Part shown: positions 48,345-64,000 of the stretch, one piece after another
How the letters are laid out: each line of letters opens with the position of its first letter
How positions within the stretch are numbered: position 1 is the first letter of the stretch
Source: Glandiceps talaboti
Taxonomy: Eukaryota; Hemichordata; Enteropneusta; Spengelidae
Reading direction: 5' to 3'
Assembly: GCF_964340395.1 (NCBI RefSeq)
Contig: NC_135569.1
Coordinates: 13,782,519 to 13,846,518 of the forward strand
DNA length: 64,000 nucleotides
Translations under genes and position numbers: made by a program
Notes under the pieces: generated by a model
Database searches by the model: none
What the model was told of the DNA's origin: nothing
What the model saw: only the letters and a program-made list of their open reading frames with translations

Positions 48345-48790
48345 TCCCACTAAAATTATTTGTGAAAAAGTCTTGTATATCTGTAAATGTTTTACACATC
48401 TGTATTTTATTTTAGACTGGAATTATAGCAATAATATTTATCTATGAACTGATGATAAAATTTTGTTACTTTCCTGCCAAAATTATTTAACAAAAATTCT
48501 TGTTTTTCTGTAACTATTTGTCGTATCTCAATTTGATTTTTGACTATTTCAAAGAAATAATGCCTATATATAAATTATATAAACTTTTTAGGACAACATG
48601 GATAAAATTTACTTAAAATCATCAAAATTATTTGACAAAAATTCTTGTTCCGCTGTAACTTTTTGTCGTACCTCAACTTGATTTTTGACTAGAATCAAAG
48701 AAATAATGCCTCTATATAAATTGGAGACAACTTTTTACGACAACAAGGATGTAATCTACTTAAAATTATCAAAATGGCAAGGTCATATTT
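48345..48790. repeat. Three tandem ~150-bp units
   Basis: AAATTATTTGACAAAAATTC, TTCTTGTTCCGCTGTAACTT and TTTGACTAGAATCAAAGAAA recur at about 150-bp spacing. The first copy is the most diverged. Confidence 0.8.
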
Positions 48791-48924
48791 TTTTCCAAAT
48801 GACTTGAATAGTAGGAGACTAGTTACAGGTTGTCATAATTTAATAACAACCTTAGATGTTTAGTCTACAATAATGATTGGTATATCTCAAACATGTAAAA
48901 TACTGAAACATATACATCTGTAGA

Positions 48925-49084
48925 CATATACTAAAACCTGGGCCATTGGGCTGGGCTCTTGGACTTGATCATAGGGTTAAGTTCTTGGGCTGGGCCATTG
49001 GGCTGAGCTCTTGGGTTTGGCCATTAGGCTAGGCTGCAGGGTGCTTGAAAAAAGTAAAATAACTGGCCCAGGTTTTAGCATATG
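48925..49084. repeat. 160-bp hairpin element downstream of TMEM222
   Basis: The arms CATATACTAAAACCTGGGCC and GGCCCAGGTTTTAGCATATG are complementary. The spacer carries repeated GGGCCATTGGGCTGGGCTCT-like units. A small foldback transposon is plausible. Confidence 0.7.
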
Positions 49085-49298
49085 CCTAACATACACTGTT
49101 CATATTCTCATACAGCATGATAATGAAATACACAGTGAAACTACGAAATGTAGTTGCCTGCCTAGTGTGACAGGAACACAAACAGTTTACAAGTTCAAGG
49201 CATTCTGTCTACATTGTAATGAATAAATAATTTGGCTTGTAATATTTTAGTATTGCATTGGTGTAGTCCATTCCAATATATACACATGTTGCGTATTC

Positions 49299-52200
49299 TT
49301 ACAGTAACACTGCTAGACAGATTATGATGGACAGTAAAATAAGAAATGGAACCCACTGCTTGAGAACTCCAGCAAAACTGTCAAATAGAAAGGAAGGAGA
49401 AATTAGGATTAGTAAATTAGCAAAATATTAACTTAAAATAAATATGGTTGCTAATGTGCAGTACCCTAGCATTCTACTAGTAAGTAGAGGAAAGTGCTAT
49501 ACTTCAGGAAAACCTGTATTATTTGGTCAAGTCAAACAAAACAACATCCTCCTAACAGACAGACTTGGTTAACACTTTAAATGCTGACACTGTATTTTTA
49601 AGGTTTTTAAGTCTATATTCATATACATGTACACTTATGATTAAAGGGTTAATTCAATCAAACCCAACCAGTACTGGGTGGGCTGAAACCTGGACTGCAG
49701 TGGTAAGAGGCAAATACTAACTACCTGGCCACTGACAACCATAAAGTTGAGAATCACATGATCAAAGGCAAAGTGAAACAAACTAACAGCAAGACAGACA
49801 GCCAGTCATAGAGAGACAGACAGACAGCCAGAGACAGAGAGAGAGACAGACAGACAGAGAGACAGACAAAAAAACAGATAAAGACAGAAAGAGCGACAGC
49901 CAGACAGACAGCTAGCCAGAGATGACAGACAAACTGACAGACAGCCAGCCAGCCAGCCAGCCAGCCAGAGATGTTTTTTTACATAGTCACTGATGACACA
50001 AAATACTAGTAACACTCATTAGTTCCTTGAAGATGATGTGGGTTGTCAGTGGCCAACCAGTTAGCCTAAGTGCCTCTTATAACACTGCAGTCTTGGTTCA
50101 AACTCATCACCAGCTGGGTGTGATTAAAAATCAACCAGATCTGTATATAAAGAAGTTTTGACCTAATCAAACATTGCAGGTTTCCCTGGGTATTCCAGTT
50201 TCCTCCTGGTTCAACACTAGGACAGTGCACAAATGGTGGCTACACCTCAATTTGCAAAATTGTATTTGGATTAAAAAGTACATGTATATTATTACGTACC
50301 TGACATATTTTGCTTTGAAAAAAACCCAGAAACATAATTTAAACATATTCCATGAATGAGTGCCATTATATTCCATCATGTTCAATGCCATGGCAACGTG
50401 TGAATGACAATTATCACAACAAAGGTTATGCTGAAATAAAAATAAAAATATTGTGAGAAAAACTTGAAATGAAATTACAATAATGATTTCCAAATTTAAC
50501 ATGCAATTAACAAATCAATCCAAGATCAAACTACCTAACATCGCCATGTAAAATTTAATTGATTGATCATACCGCCACCTAGAGGTCAACAACTGTAAAC
50601 CAAGGCATTTGTCATTCTGATGACAATTGTCGACCAGGGCAGATCAATGCTAAAAACTTGAAATACTTGTGTGTAATAACCTTTTTAATACCTGTACACT
50701 ATATTCCAATTACCAAAGTATCGACCATTTTCAGAGATAGGAATCACAAGAAAGCACCCCAAATTTGACAAAGTGAGAGCTAAATTTTGTGTAATGGCTG
50801 CTGATCATATGTTATGGCAATGCATGAAACTGTGAACAAATCAAGGCTGCCTTAGGGACGATCACACAATGTCACACAAGCTCAATAAGCGAACTTCATT
50901 CATTTAGGGGGGAAGGGGGTCTGGCATCAATGCAATTGTTGAACGTCATTTTCGCACTTCTAACGAAATTTTAACGGAAAGCTTTCACACCTTCAATGAT
51001 AACAGTTGTTGTATTTACTACTGAGATGTTGATAAGTTGGTAAACATTTACTTCAAATGTGAGATATGGTGCTGTGTTTCTGGTAGTATTTTAATGTGTT
51101 TACAATCATGTTTCTACATTACATCGATCGTGACCGCTATAGTTTTCATCATAGTTTACATATATGGACGTTTGATGTCGCACTTGTGAACATTTGATTA
51201 AGGGGAGGGGAGGAGGTTTTGACCTAAATGAACGATATTCATTTGTTGAGCTTGTGTGACATTGTGTTATCGTCCCTTACAGCCAGGAACATTACAGTTA
51301 GTAGTTAGCTATGTTTTCATAGACAAGAAATATTTAGTTGGGCAAAAGAGCATATAATTGCAAAAATTGTCAAAATATTGATTTAAAATTTATGCATCTT
51401 CCCCTTAAATGGTAGTTGCTAAAACATAGTATAGTGGGAACAACACAGAAAATGGTAGCTTCGTATTTGCTCTCTTTATGCAACAATACTCAACTATTCT
51501 GCCTCACTTCTGGCACCAAATGGCAAGTAAACAGTACTCCTAGTAGCCAAACCATGACATTTTTTTATTCATCTGATAACCAAAATATTGTTTTATTTCA
51601 TTACTATCCAAATACAGAGCAAACAAATAATAAACAACAGAACAAAAATATACAAGTATTTAAAGGTTTGAGATACGTGTAAAATGTTCTGTTACCTACC
51701 ATTCTGTGTTTGTATTCTTCTGATGCTGAAGACACTGCAATATCCCAGTTTTCTTTCCTAGCATTGCTGGCTCGTAATTGTAAATATCTTGTAGGGTTAC
51801 CAAATCCCATGCAGTCCTCCTGTATAGAAAACAATAAAGGAAACAAGTTGTTATTATATATAAGAACCATGTCATTGTACCATAGTATGACCTTACTGTA
51901 TTGCTTTATGCAGGATTAGTTGTACCATTGTTGATACGTGACTATAGTATATTGTACTTTCTGTCTTGAAAACAAACTTTGTATATTTAGTTTTTTCATC
52001 TCCATATCGCGGTCTAACACTGAGGCATTGTTGCCCTGAAAATAAGCTGCTGAACAATGAGACTCGCACTGTCAATAGTGTCATAGGCTAATTTTGAATC
52101 TGATTCACATATTGATTTCACTGACTTACCAACACATATTAGCCTGGGCTAAATCTGAATCTGATTCTAAGGCCGATATCTTGACTTACCAACACATATT

Positions 52201-55200
52201 ACATGTACGCCTTGTTTAAAGCCAAATGAATCTGATTCTGAGGCCAATTTGCATGACAAAACATATTAGACTTTGTCTAAATCTGAATCTGAATCCAAAT
52301 CTGGTTTCAGTAACTTACAAACATATAATAAGGCCTTGTCTAAATCTGAATTCAAAGCTGATTTCATTGATTTACCAACACATGACCTTCTCTAAATCTG
52401 AATCTGAAATCAAAATTGATTTCATTGATTTACAAACACATGACCTAAATCTGAATTTGAAATCAAAGATGATTTCATTGATTTACCAACACATGACCTT
52501 CTCTAAATCTGAATCCGAATTTAAAGCTGATTTCATTGATTTACTGACACATAATATTTTCGAAATCGAAATCTGAATTCAAAACTGGTTTTATTTAACT
52601 TACCGACACGTAATAAGGCCCTGCAAAATCTCGTATGACTCCTGACGACATACAGATCCCCATGTGACCAATGAAAGGAAACAACCATCTGTGAAATGTT
52701 GAAAAGAGCAATTAGATGTTATTCTCCAATATGCTTCTTCACTCAGCCAAAGAAAATACTCTTTTAATACCTACAGGCCCTTTGTCACAACAAGTAGCTA
52801 GTAGAGTAGTAACAATCCTTAGGTCATGAGTATTTTCCAGCTGCATGAAGAAAAATATTGGAGAATAACATACCAGTAATATCCAAGAAAAATAGGGCGA
52901 AAGTAATGGCAATTGCGAATGTTTTGACTCATATTTTGAACAGAACACCAGTGAGGGCAACACAATTGTCATGACACAGGCATGAGATTTCGTGGTGTAG
53001 AACAATCTGAGTATATGGTTCCATATTTTAACAATAATATCATTGAACTATGAGATAATAAAGATGATATACAATGTATTTGTACTTTATGTGAGAAAAA
53101 CTGGTAAGCACACATTGGTTGAAGAAAGTATATATACATACTTTGTTGTTTATGAAATATTTGTTAGCATATCACATGGAGAATGTATTTGTAATGTACA
53201 ATTTGTGTTTTTAAATATTGTTAGCATTAGCATCTGGAGAAAATATTTGTATAATCTGTGTGTGAAATATTGTTAACATTATGTAGAAAAAGTAAAAATG
53301 TATTTGTGCAATTTGTGTACTGTGAAATATTGTTAACATTATTAGAATGTGGAGAAAGTAAAAATGTATTTGTGCAATTTATGTGTGAAATATCTTTAGC
53401 ATATCGACAAAATATTTGTATGCACTTCGTGTAATGCATATTTGGTAGCATACACCAGCTGAAGAGAGTGTTTGTCAGTATTTGTTAGCATACATGTATA
53501 CCAAGAATGATATTTGTACTTTGCATGCGAAATATTTGTTAAAGTACATAAAATGTTGAATAAAATGTACAAGAATACAGACACAAATTAGTTACATGTA
53601 CTCTGCACTTGAAACTTGTCCTCTGTGATGTGGTATGTGTGTATAGTGTATACAATATAGTTACATATAATAATTTCCTATAATTATAGTAAATTGTGTT
53701 TGATTACACAAAATGAATCATTTATGTTTGCGGCTACATGTAGTTTGTGCTTTGTCATCATTACTGTACATGTATGCCACTTAGTGCTGATACTGATAAT
53801 GGATGTTTTAATATACTTTGAAGGGAACTCTTATTTGAATAACAATCAATCAAATTACTGATCTGTTGCTTGGATCTTGGGATGGGCATTCGTATATTGA
53901 TGTTTTTTAACACTGAGATGTATCACAAACCAGATTACTTTATCTACAGAAACTATTCATGCCAGACCATCCACTGTTGTAGACAATAAAACATGCAGTC
54001 TCATTAGAAGACACAGTCCCTCTCAAATACTTTACTTCTCGGACATGAGGCAACAAACAAACAACAATCATAATGTACATGTATGACCCATACTAACACA
54101 ACATTTGGCCTGACAGGTCAGATCGTTACTTCAAATTTACACCTCCTCCACCCATCCAATTCATACCAGTACATGTATGACCTGAACAATGTACATCATG
54201 ACTTCATCATAATGTACATGTACATAACAATTTTGATTTTTGTATAGCACTTTCCCACTCTGAGCTCAAAGCCTTTACAATTATTACCCACATTGTACAT
54301 ACAATCTACATGTATAGTGGCACAACGACTTGTTTACTTCCTCAACTCCCTGGAGAGTATACAACCCATTGCAGCCTCAGTATTAAAGGCTTCACATACA
54401 ATTTAGCAACTCGTATCCTCCCAGATCCCCTGGGTTGACTGGGACACAATCATGGTTCAAATCTACCCAAGGACTTTCAAACAAATACTGTAGCAAGTTT
54501 AAAACAAAAGCATGCTTGAAGGGTAAGCTTGACGACTGTGATTTACTTTGTCCCAATTTCAACTCATCCCATTTCAACTCGCCCCATTTTCAACTCGTCC
54601 TATTTTCAACTCGCCCCAACAACACTAGTTAACGATTATAAATCTAAATGATATATGGCCTTGAGGTACGGGGACCGAAAAATTTAAATGATTTTATCTA
54701 CTTGGCCGTTTGAAGCATAGCAAATGTAACATTTCTTGGCAGAAAGTGGTGTGGGTTTTGGCTAAGTGTTTTCTAGATCTAGAACTTATACTAGCACAAC
54801 AACTTTCCTCAGTCATGGAATATCACTTTTCACATTAGGACTTAATGTTTACAACCCAAATAAAAAATAACAATGATAATAACCAGGGAGAATATTAGTG
54901 ACTGACACGCTTATGACTTCTGTGCATACGGGTTTTGGAGACGTGTCTCCTCTCCCACCTACATGTAGTTAACGCAACTTTAAAGTATTGTAGTATGTGT
55001 TCACAGCGCAAGTGGTACTTCATTAGTGGAATACAAGATACCACAGACCCTCCAAACTGAGTACTACTAGCTTCGATTTCATATACATGTATGCACAAGT
55101 AAATTGAAAATGGGGCGAGTTGAAAATTGGACGAGTTGAAATGGGATGTGTTGATCCGTCACCAGCTTGACAGTAGGGAGAGGGATTAAGAGCCCCAATC

Positions 55201-56054
55201 ACACCTAATACAATAGGCGTTTCAAGTCTTTTCTATCGTGATCTGAGGTAGCAATGATGAGGCTGGATCAAATCTGCAGCCCGCAGATTCCAAGCCGGCC
55301 ACTCTAACCATTCACCACACATCATGACTACAATTCTAGTGGAAAGACCTTTCCTCTTTAGTTTTATAAAATGTGTGACAACATTTGGTGTATTATGATA
55401 GGAAATACCTCAAAAAAAAAATTATAATTTGTAAATTTAATAAGACCAATTTCATATACATATATTTTGCCCTATGGTATTATTGGAAGTTTAATACACA
55501 CTAAAATACATATACCTCTAGTGAAAATGCTGTACGTTCTGTCTGTAAGCATAAAATATCTTCTACACCAACAAGTACAGCTAAATGCAACCTCTCTCAA
55601 ACCATACTCATCACGACAATGTTGCTTCTGCCGAAATGACTCACTCGGATTTGTCATCAGTAAATTTCACCGTTTTTACCGTTTCTACACCATTAAAATT
55701 TGATCTCCAAGTCTCTCTGTTTTGGTAGATTCACCTCATCTCTCAAATCGCCGCCAAAATCGCTGCAAACATTCACACAGTCAAGGAGACACACATAAAC
55801 ATAACAACATGGACGGAGTGTGTTGACAAACACGGAAACCAGAAAACTTACGTTAGCAGAGGGATCGGAGTCCAAACTATGCTGAATGGGTAACGGTGTT
55901 TCTCATTGTCGACTCTGTACGCACTCTCTGAATACATCGTAATTTTGCTTTCTGGCATTTTACTCTCTGTGCTCGCCCCTGACTCGATGCCCTCCACTTG
56001 CGATGTCGTGCCGTAATTTCTTTTGCCTTCGACTGGTGAACTTGCTTCATCCAT
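49299..56054 (-). CDS. TMEM222: Transmembrane protein 222 (RTE1/DUF778 family), complete, 5 exons
   Basis: On the minus strand exons 56054-55852, 52688-52604, 51819-51700, 50430-50300 and 49377-49299 join in frame into 205 residues; human TMEM222 has 208. All borders are GT-AG. The acidic, variable N-terminus leads to [20 protein letters not shown] (about 53-72) and [20 protein letters not shown] (74-93). The family signatures ASEEYKHRM (about 128-136) and [19 protein letters not shown] (137-155) follow, with the Cys/His cluster intact. Hydrophobic spans lie near 57-80, 165-179 and 188-205, and the last ends at the stop. The family is related to plant RTE1 and is placed in Golgi/ER membranes; its biochemical role is unknown. 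The start is the only ATG giving a family-like length. Intron 1 (3.2 kb) holds a split SINE, a MITE and arrays; introns 2 and 3 hold an array and another MITE. Confidence 0.96.
49798..49970. repeat. Degenerate (GACA)n/(CCAG)n simple repeat in TMEM222 intron 4
   Basis: AGACAGACAGCCAGAGACAG-type sequence throughout, ending in five CCAG units near 49943-49967. Confidence 0.9.
50855..51276. mobile_element. 422-bp PIF/Harbinger-like MITE in TMEM222 intron 3
   Basis: The ends GGGACGATCACACAATGTCA and, as complement, GGGACGATAACACAATGTCA form inverted repeats of about 55 bp. They are flanked by the 3-bp direct repeat TTA (50852-50854 and 51277-51279). A TWA duplication with GG-starting ends is the PIF/Harbinger signature. 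No transposase is present. Confidence 0.8.
52085..52603. repeat. ~65-bp tandem repeat abutting TMEM222 exon 2
   Basis: About eight units carry ACTTACAAACATATAATAAG, GCCTTGTCTAAATCTGAAT and GCTGATTTCATTGA. The first motif resembles the exon 2 end plus donor (ACTTACCGACACGTAATAAG on the plus strand), so several units carry GTAAGT-like donor copies on the gene's strand. Confidence 0.85.
52725..53035. repeat. Foldback interspersed repeat, copy 4 (TMEM222 intron 1)
   Basis: It contains CTTCACTCAGCCAAAGAAAA, GCATGAAGAAAAATATTGG and AATGGCAATTGCGAATGTTT, collinear with the copy at 4550-4862. Confidence 0.75.
53040..53590. repeat. ~58-bp tandem repeat, diverged
   Basis: Units contain TGTATTTGTGCAATTTGTGT, GAAATATTGTTAACATTA and TGGAGAAAGTA. 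About eight copies, in TMEM222 intron 1. Confidence 0.8.
54222..55330 (-). mobile_element. tRNA-derived SINE split by an insertion
   Basis: The 3' part (54222-54485, with GTATAGCACTTTCCCACTCT and GACACAATCATGGTTCAAAT) and the head (about 55245-55330, with GCAGATTCCAAGCCGGCCAC and TCTAACCATTCACC) together make one SINE. About 760 bp, including the MITE at 54559-55152, lies between them. Confidence 0.75.
54559..55152. mobile_element. MITE with iterated 'CAACTCGTCCC' arms
   Basis: The left arm repeats CAACTCATCCCATTT, CAACTCGCCCCATTTT and CAACTCGTCCTATTTT. The right arm is the complement (GGGGCGAGTTGAAAATTGGA, ACGAGTTGAAATGGGATG). No coding frame is present between them. A second member lies at 57131-57480. 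Confidence 0.8.
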
Positions 56055-56420
56055 AGTATATTGACTTACGACGAGACTGATTCGATTCTTTTATTTTCAA
56101 TCTGTTGCACGAATATTTTTTTTACAAGAAAATTTGTGATAGTTTGAATTCATTTTATGACTTTTCTACGAGTGTATTATTTCATTTAATATATATGAAA
56201 TATCGCTATACCGAAATCTATGAATATCTGTAGATCTAATCTCCTAATGATAAACAAAAAGTCTTTTATTCGAAGAAGCGTACTAAAAATAAAGTATGTC
56301 ATGAAATGCTAATAAGATCTCGCGATCGTTCACTGGTTAGCGAGATTACATTACGAGACTACGTGACAAATAGCGGCTTTTTCAAACGTGTATGTTCAAA
56401 CATGGATATACCGCCATGGT
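56055..56420 (-). promoter_or_regulatory. TMEM222 upstream region
   Basis: CpG-richer than its surroundings, with ATCTCGCGATCG near 56319 and AGCGAGATTACATTACGAGA nearby. This partly resembles the TCTCGCGAGA element of the NSUN5 promoter. No TATA box was placed with confidence. Confidence 0.35.
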
Positions 56421-57130
56421 ACAAATAACTCTGAGTATATGTACTTCAATGACTCCAGCATGTTTCGGAGTTATCGAAGCGGATATATCCAGAGTTAATG
56501 TTCAAATAGTTAATGTTATTTGATAGCATTTTCGTCATTGTTGCAATGATCGTGAACATTCAACAATAGGCATAAAAATTGTGTGTCAGTGCTTCCGACT
56601 AGTAGTAGTACATTCAATTTTAAAATAGGTGGGGTTGGTTATATTTCTTTTTTCATGCATGTGTAAGTGTCTAGTTCAGGTTTTCCATTGTTTTCCAAAT
56701 GGTGTGTGTTGTTTATTTAAGATGTACAGCCATTACAGACTGGAAGAATAGTTTTATATTTTTTATATTTTTAAGTTGATGTCAGTTTCCGCACCAACTA
56801 TTTCTTGCGAGACTTCGCGATTTTGTTATCATTTTCTAGAATACGTAAAAAAAGTTTAGGGTCGGCGTAAAAACTAGGTGGGGTCGGGTAACCGAACCAA
56901 ACAACTTTTTTTATTTGGCCATATCAAACAAAGTTGTATTAAAAGATCCTGTACATAACTGAAACAAGAATAAAATTAAATTAAATTTTCCAGTGTAGAG
57001 TGGAGAAGCTAGAATGCGAGAAAACAAGGTTACTATGAAAAATTGAATTTCATTGCATTTTAATGATGCCATTGTTTGGTGTATGTGAAGTATCGAGCAA
57101 CAAGGTGTTGACATGTTGGATCATTTCATT
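56421..57130. other. Intergenic, no gene seen
   Basis: An imperfect inverted pair (TCTGAGTATATG and GGATATATCCAGAGTTAATG) lies near 56430-56510. Nothing else recognised. Confidence 0.4.
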
Positions 57131-57479
57131 TCGTCCCAATTTTAACTCGTCCCAATTCAAGTCCCAGTGCCTCGGATTTCTGAGCTGATTGTTTGTTATA
57201 TTTTGCAGTATCTGTTATTCCTACCAAAAACTAGAGAGAGACAAACCAAACTGAAAAGTAAGTATATTAGATGTATGGTGTTTTTTCGTCATAGTATCCT
57301 CACGTCTTTTATAACTAAAATACTTGCACACGTAAATCATATTGCAAAGATCTGCACATTGCCTTCCTATGTGACTTTTGAAAAAGTGGGAAGAGTTGAA
57401 ATTGGGCCTGGGGTGAGTTGAAAATGGGACAAGTTATATTGGGGCGAGTTGAAAAAGGGGCGAGTTCAAATGGGACGAG

Positions 57480-57480
<1 letters not shown>
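57131..57480. mobile_element. Second 'CAACTCGTCCC' MITE
   Basis: The left arm TCGTCCCAATTTTAACTCGT (57131 on) is mirrored by GGGGCGAGTTGAAAAAGGGG and CAAATGGGACGAGTT, ending at 57480. The arms are again built from iterated short units. Confidence 0.75.
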
Positions 57481-57724
<244 letters not shown>

Positions 57725-57729
57725 AAACT

Positions 57730-58117
57730 TTATTTAAAGAGGGTAGCCCAGTTGGCCAATGCCAATCTTTCCGGGGGCCCTCTATATATAAAAAGTACAA
57801 AAGCAAAAGAGACAAATACAAACTATACAATAAGGACATACAATAAACGGCAAAAGTGTCTAAAATTTTAATTTGTCATAAAATATTGGTGACAGCCACG
57901 TCTGAAGGAAGACAACAATGTTCTGTTTCTCACTTCCACTGGTGAGGTATTCCAAATATTTGCACCAGGAAAACTTCGCTTTAAAAAGTTCAACTCTAGG
58001 TCGAGGTACTATTAAACAGGTCGTTGTTTTTGCTGGACCTGGTTCTATAATTATGACAGCTGTGAACGTACTTAAAATATGAGTCAAAATACTCGGGACA
58101 GAGGCTGTGTTATGCAC
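57730..58117 (-). mobile_element. 3' end of a CR1/L2-like LINE (end of the reverse transcriptase ORF)
   Basis: On the minus strand one frame reads LIVPRPRVELFKAKFSW; after a one-base shift it continues ANIWNTSPVEVRNRTLLSSF to a stop. The pattern 'PRP/TR.E.FK..F.GANIWN.LP.EVRN...SF' is the conserved C-terminus of many non-LTR reverse transcriptase ORFs. It is followed by a ~140-bp 3' UTR (CCCTCTTTAAATAAAGTTTA) and the microsatellite tail. The 5' truncation and the frameshift mark a dead copy. Confidence 0.8.
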
Positions 58118-59108
58118 TCAAAAGTAGAAACAGACGTATTATATTATATTTAATACAAACAAACAGCAAACAAACAAACAAAACAAGCATATATGCATGC
58201 ATCACAGATGTAGGATTCCATAATATAACCATGTGCCTAAACATTTTTTATTGGCCGATGTTGACCCCAACTGGAGAAAATAAGAATTAACCAGAAAATT
58301 TCAGAGTATCTTTTACAAAATAAAATTGGGACTGATTCGGAGGATATTTATAAAACCCTCTTTTGACGCATACTTACACTATATCACTCTAGATGAACTG
58401 GAATATCTTTAGCAAAACACAAATTTCAGTACAATTGTTTTATGTACGTGTAATTTATTCCATTTCAATTGTCGCTTTAATATGACCACAAATGACCACA
58501 AGAATGTGAATAAAGAATGTACTGACCTGTATTGTATTATACTGTACTGTACTGTCTCGCACGCTCACCTATTATAGCCATGCTCTATATATGATACGTG
58601 TTGGAATGCACGGTGCACGTGGTTTACTGGCCTGAGATGGCAGGTAGCCCCCCCCCCCCCCTCCCTGTTCTTTTATTAGTGTCACTGACACCGTACCATC
58701 AAACAATAGAAGCTTCTGGAATCGGTTTTTCCTTCAAAAAATAAAAATTGAGTAAGTTATGCGATACAAAATAAATCATTTTTTTCGTATGGTCTATGGA
58801 AAATACAACAGTTTAGCGAGTCAACGACTATTATGACCCGGTTACTTATACTTCAAGGTGGTGTCACGTGAGTGGTATTATGGTAATAGGGTAAAGCTAT
58901 ATACCCCATTGTCATGTTTTGTGTCCACCTGGGCACAACTCATGGCGATAATTCCGATTCATAAATCAAATTTTTTCAGTGACTTACATTTGCGGTGGTA
59001 AAGAATGCGAAATCTGAGCTAGATTTTGGGGGAAATAAGTATGGATTTATTTCATTTAATGTACAAAGTATCTCTCAAATCATAAATTCAAGAAAACGAT
59101 TCCACAAG
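58118..59108 (+). promoter_or_regulatory. Upstream region of the TNF-receptor gene
   Basis: Contains a C-run near 58650-58661 and CpG-bearing sequence from about 58840. The start site is not identified. The coding frame stays open upstream of the chosen ATG to another ATG at 58995, so a longer N-terminus is possible but would bury the signal peptide. Confidence 0.35.

Positions 59109-64000
<4,892 letters not shown>

Noticed and set aside
58995-59108. Upstream in-frame ATG of the TNF-receptor gene as the true start
   Set aside because: It would add 38 residues before the hydrophobic signal sequence. The ATG at 59109 gives a normal secretory N-terminus.

Overview
This is an AT-rich animal genome window: genes are split by long introns with GT-AG borders, and most of the remaining DNA is repeats. 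Frequent ACATGTACATGT-like words, tRNA-derived SINEs, foldback MITEs and LINE 3' ends suit a marine invertebrate (hemichordate, cephalochordate, other ambulacrarian or mollusc). I cannot name the species. There are no bacterial operons, no CRISPR array, and I recognised no retrovirus, LTR element or Polinton.

Three genes can be assembled exon by exon with matching splice phases. NSUN5 (plus strand, 13644-23699, 6 exons, 558 residues) is a 28S rRNA cytosine-5 methyltransferase. TMEM222 (minus strand, 56054-49299, 5 exons, 205 residues) is an RTE1/DUF778-family membrane protein. A TNF-receptor-superfamily gene (plus strand, from 59109, running off the right edge) encodes a signal peptide, two cysteine-rich domains, a stalk, a transmembrane helix and the start of its tail. 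A fourth, unrecognised gene (minus strand, 12605-8004, two exons seen) starts head-to-head with NSUN5 about 1 kb away. Weak single-exon candidates lie at 38080-38187, 43.2-43.7 kb and 44797-44856.

Layout: 1-8 kb is repeats (54-bp array, SINE, foldback elements, a decayed ~140-bp array). The unknown gene and NSUN5 occupy 8-23.7 kb. From 25 to 41.5 kb lies an unusual block of tandem arrays: an 89-bp array, a 47-bp array, an array of exon-like cassettes on the minus strand, a ~55-bp array, a pentanucleotide array and a 44-bp array. The stretch 41.6-49 kb is mostly unassigned, with a CpG-richer patch at 43.3-43.8 kb. TMEM222 fills 49.3-56 kb, MITEs and a LINE tail lie at 57-58 kb, and the TNF receptor follows at 59-64 kb with introns full of TA, GTAT, TGTC and TC microsatellites.

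The three named genes have no evident shared pathway. A recurring theme is tandem duplication seeded at gene or transposon edges: NSUN5 exon 5 with its acceptor, the TMEM222 exon 2 donor, the TNF-receptor exon 6 acceptor, and a MITE arm in NSUN5 intron 2. The exon-cassette array at 29.8-34.2 kb is the best candidate for something undescribed.
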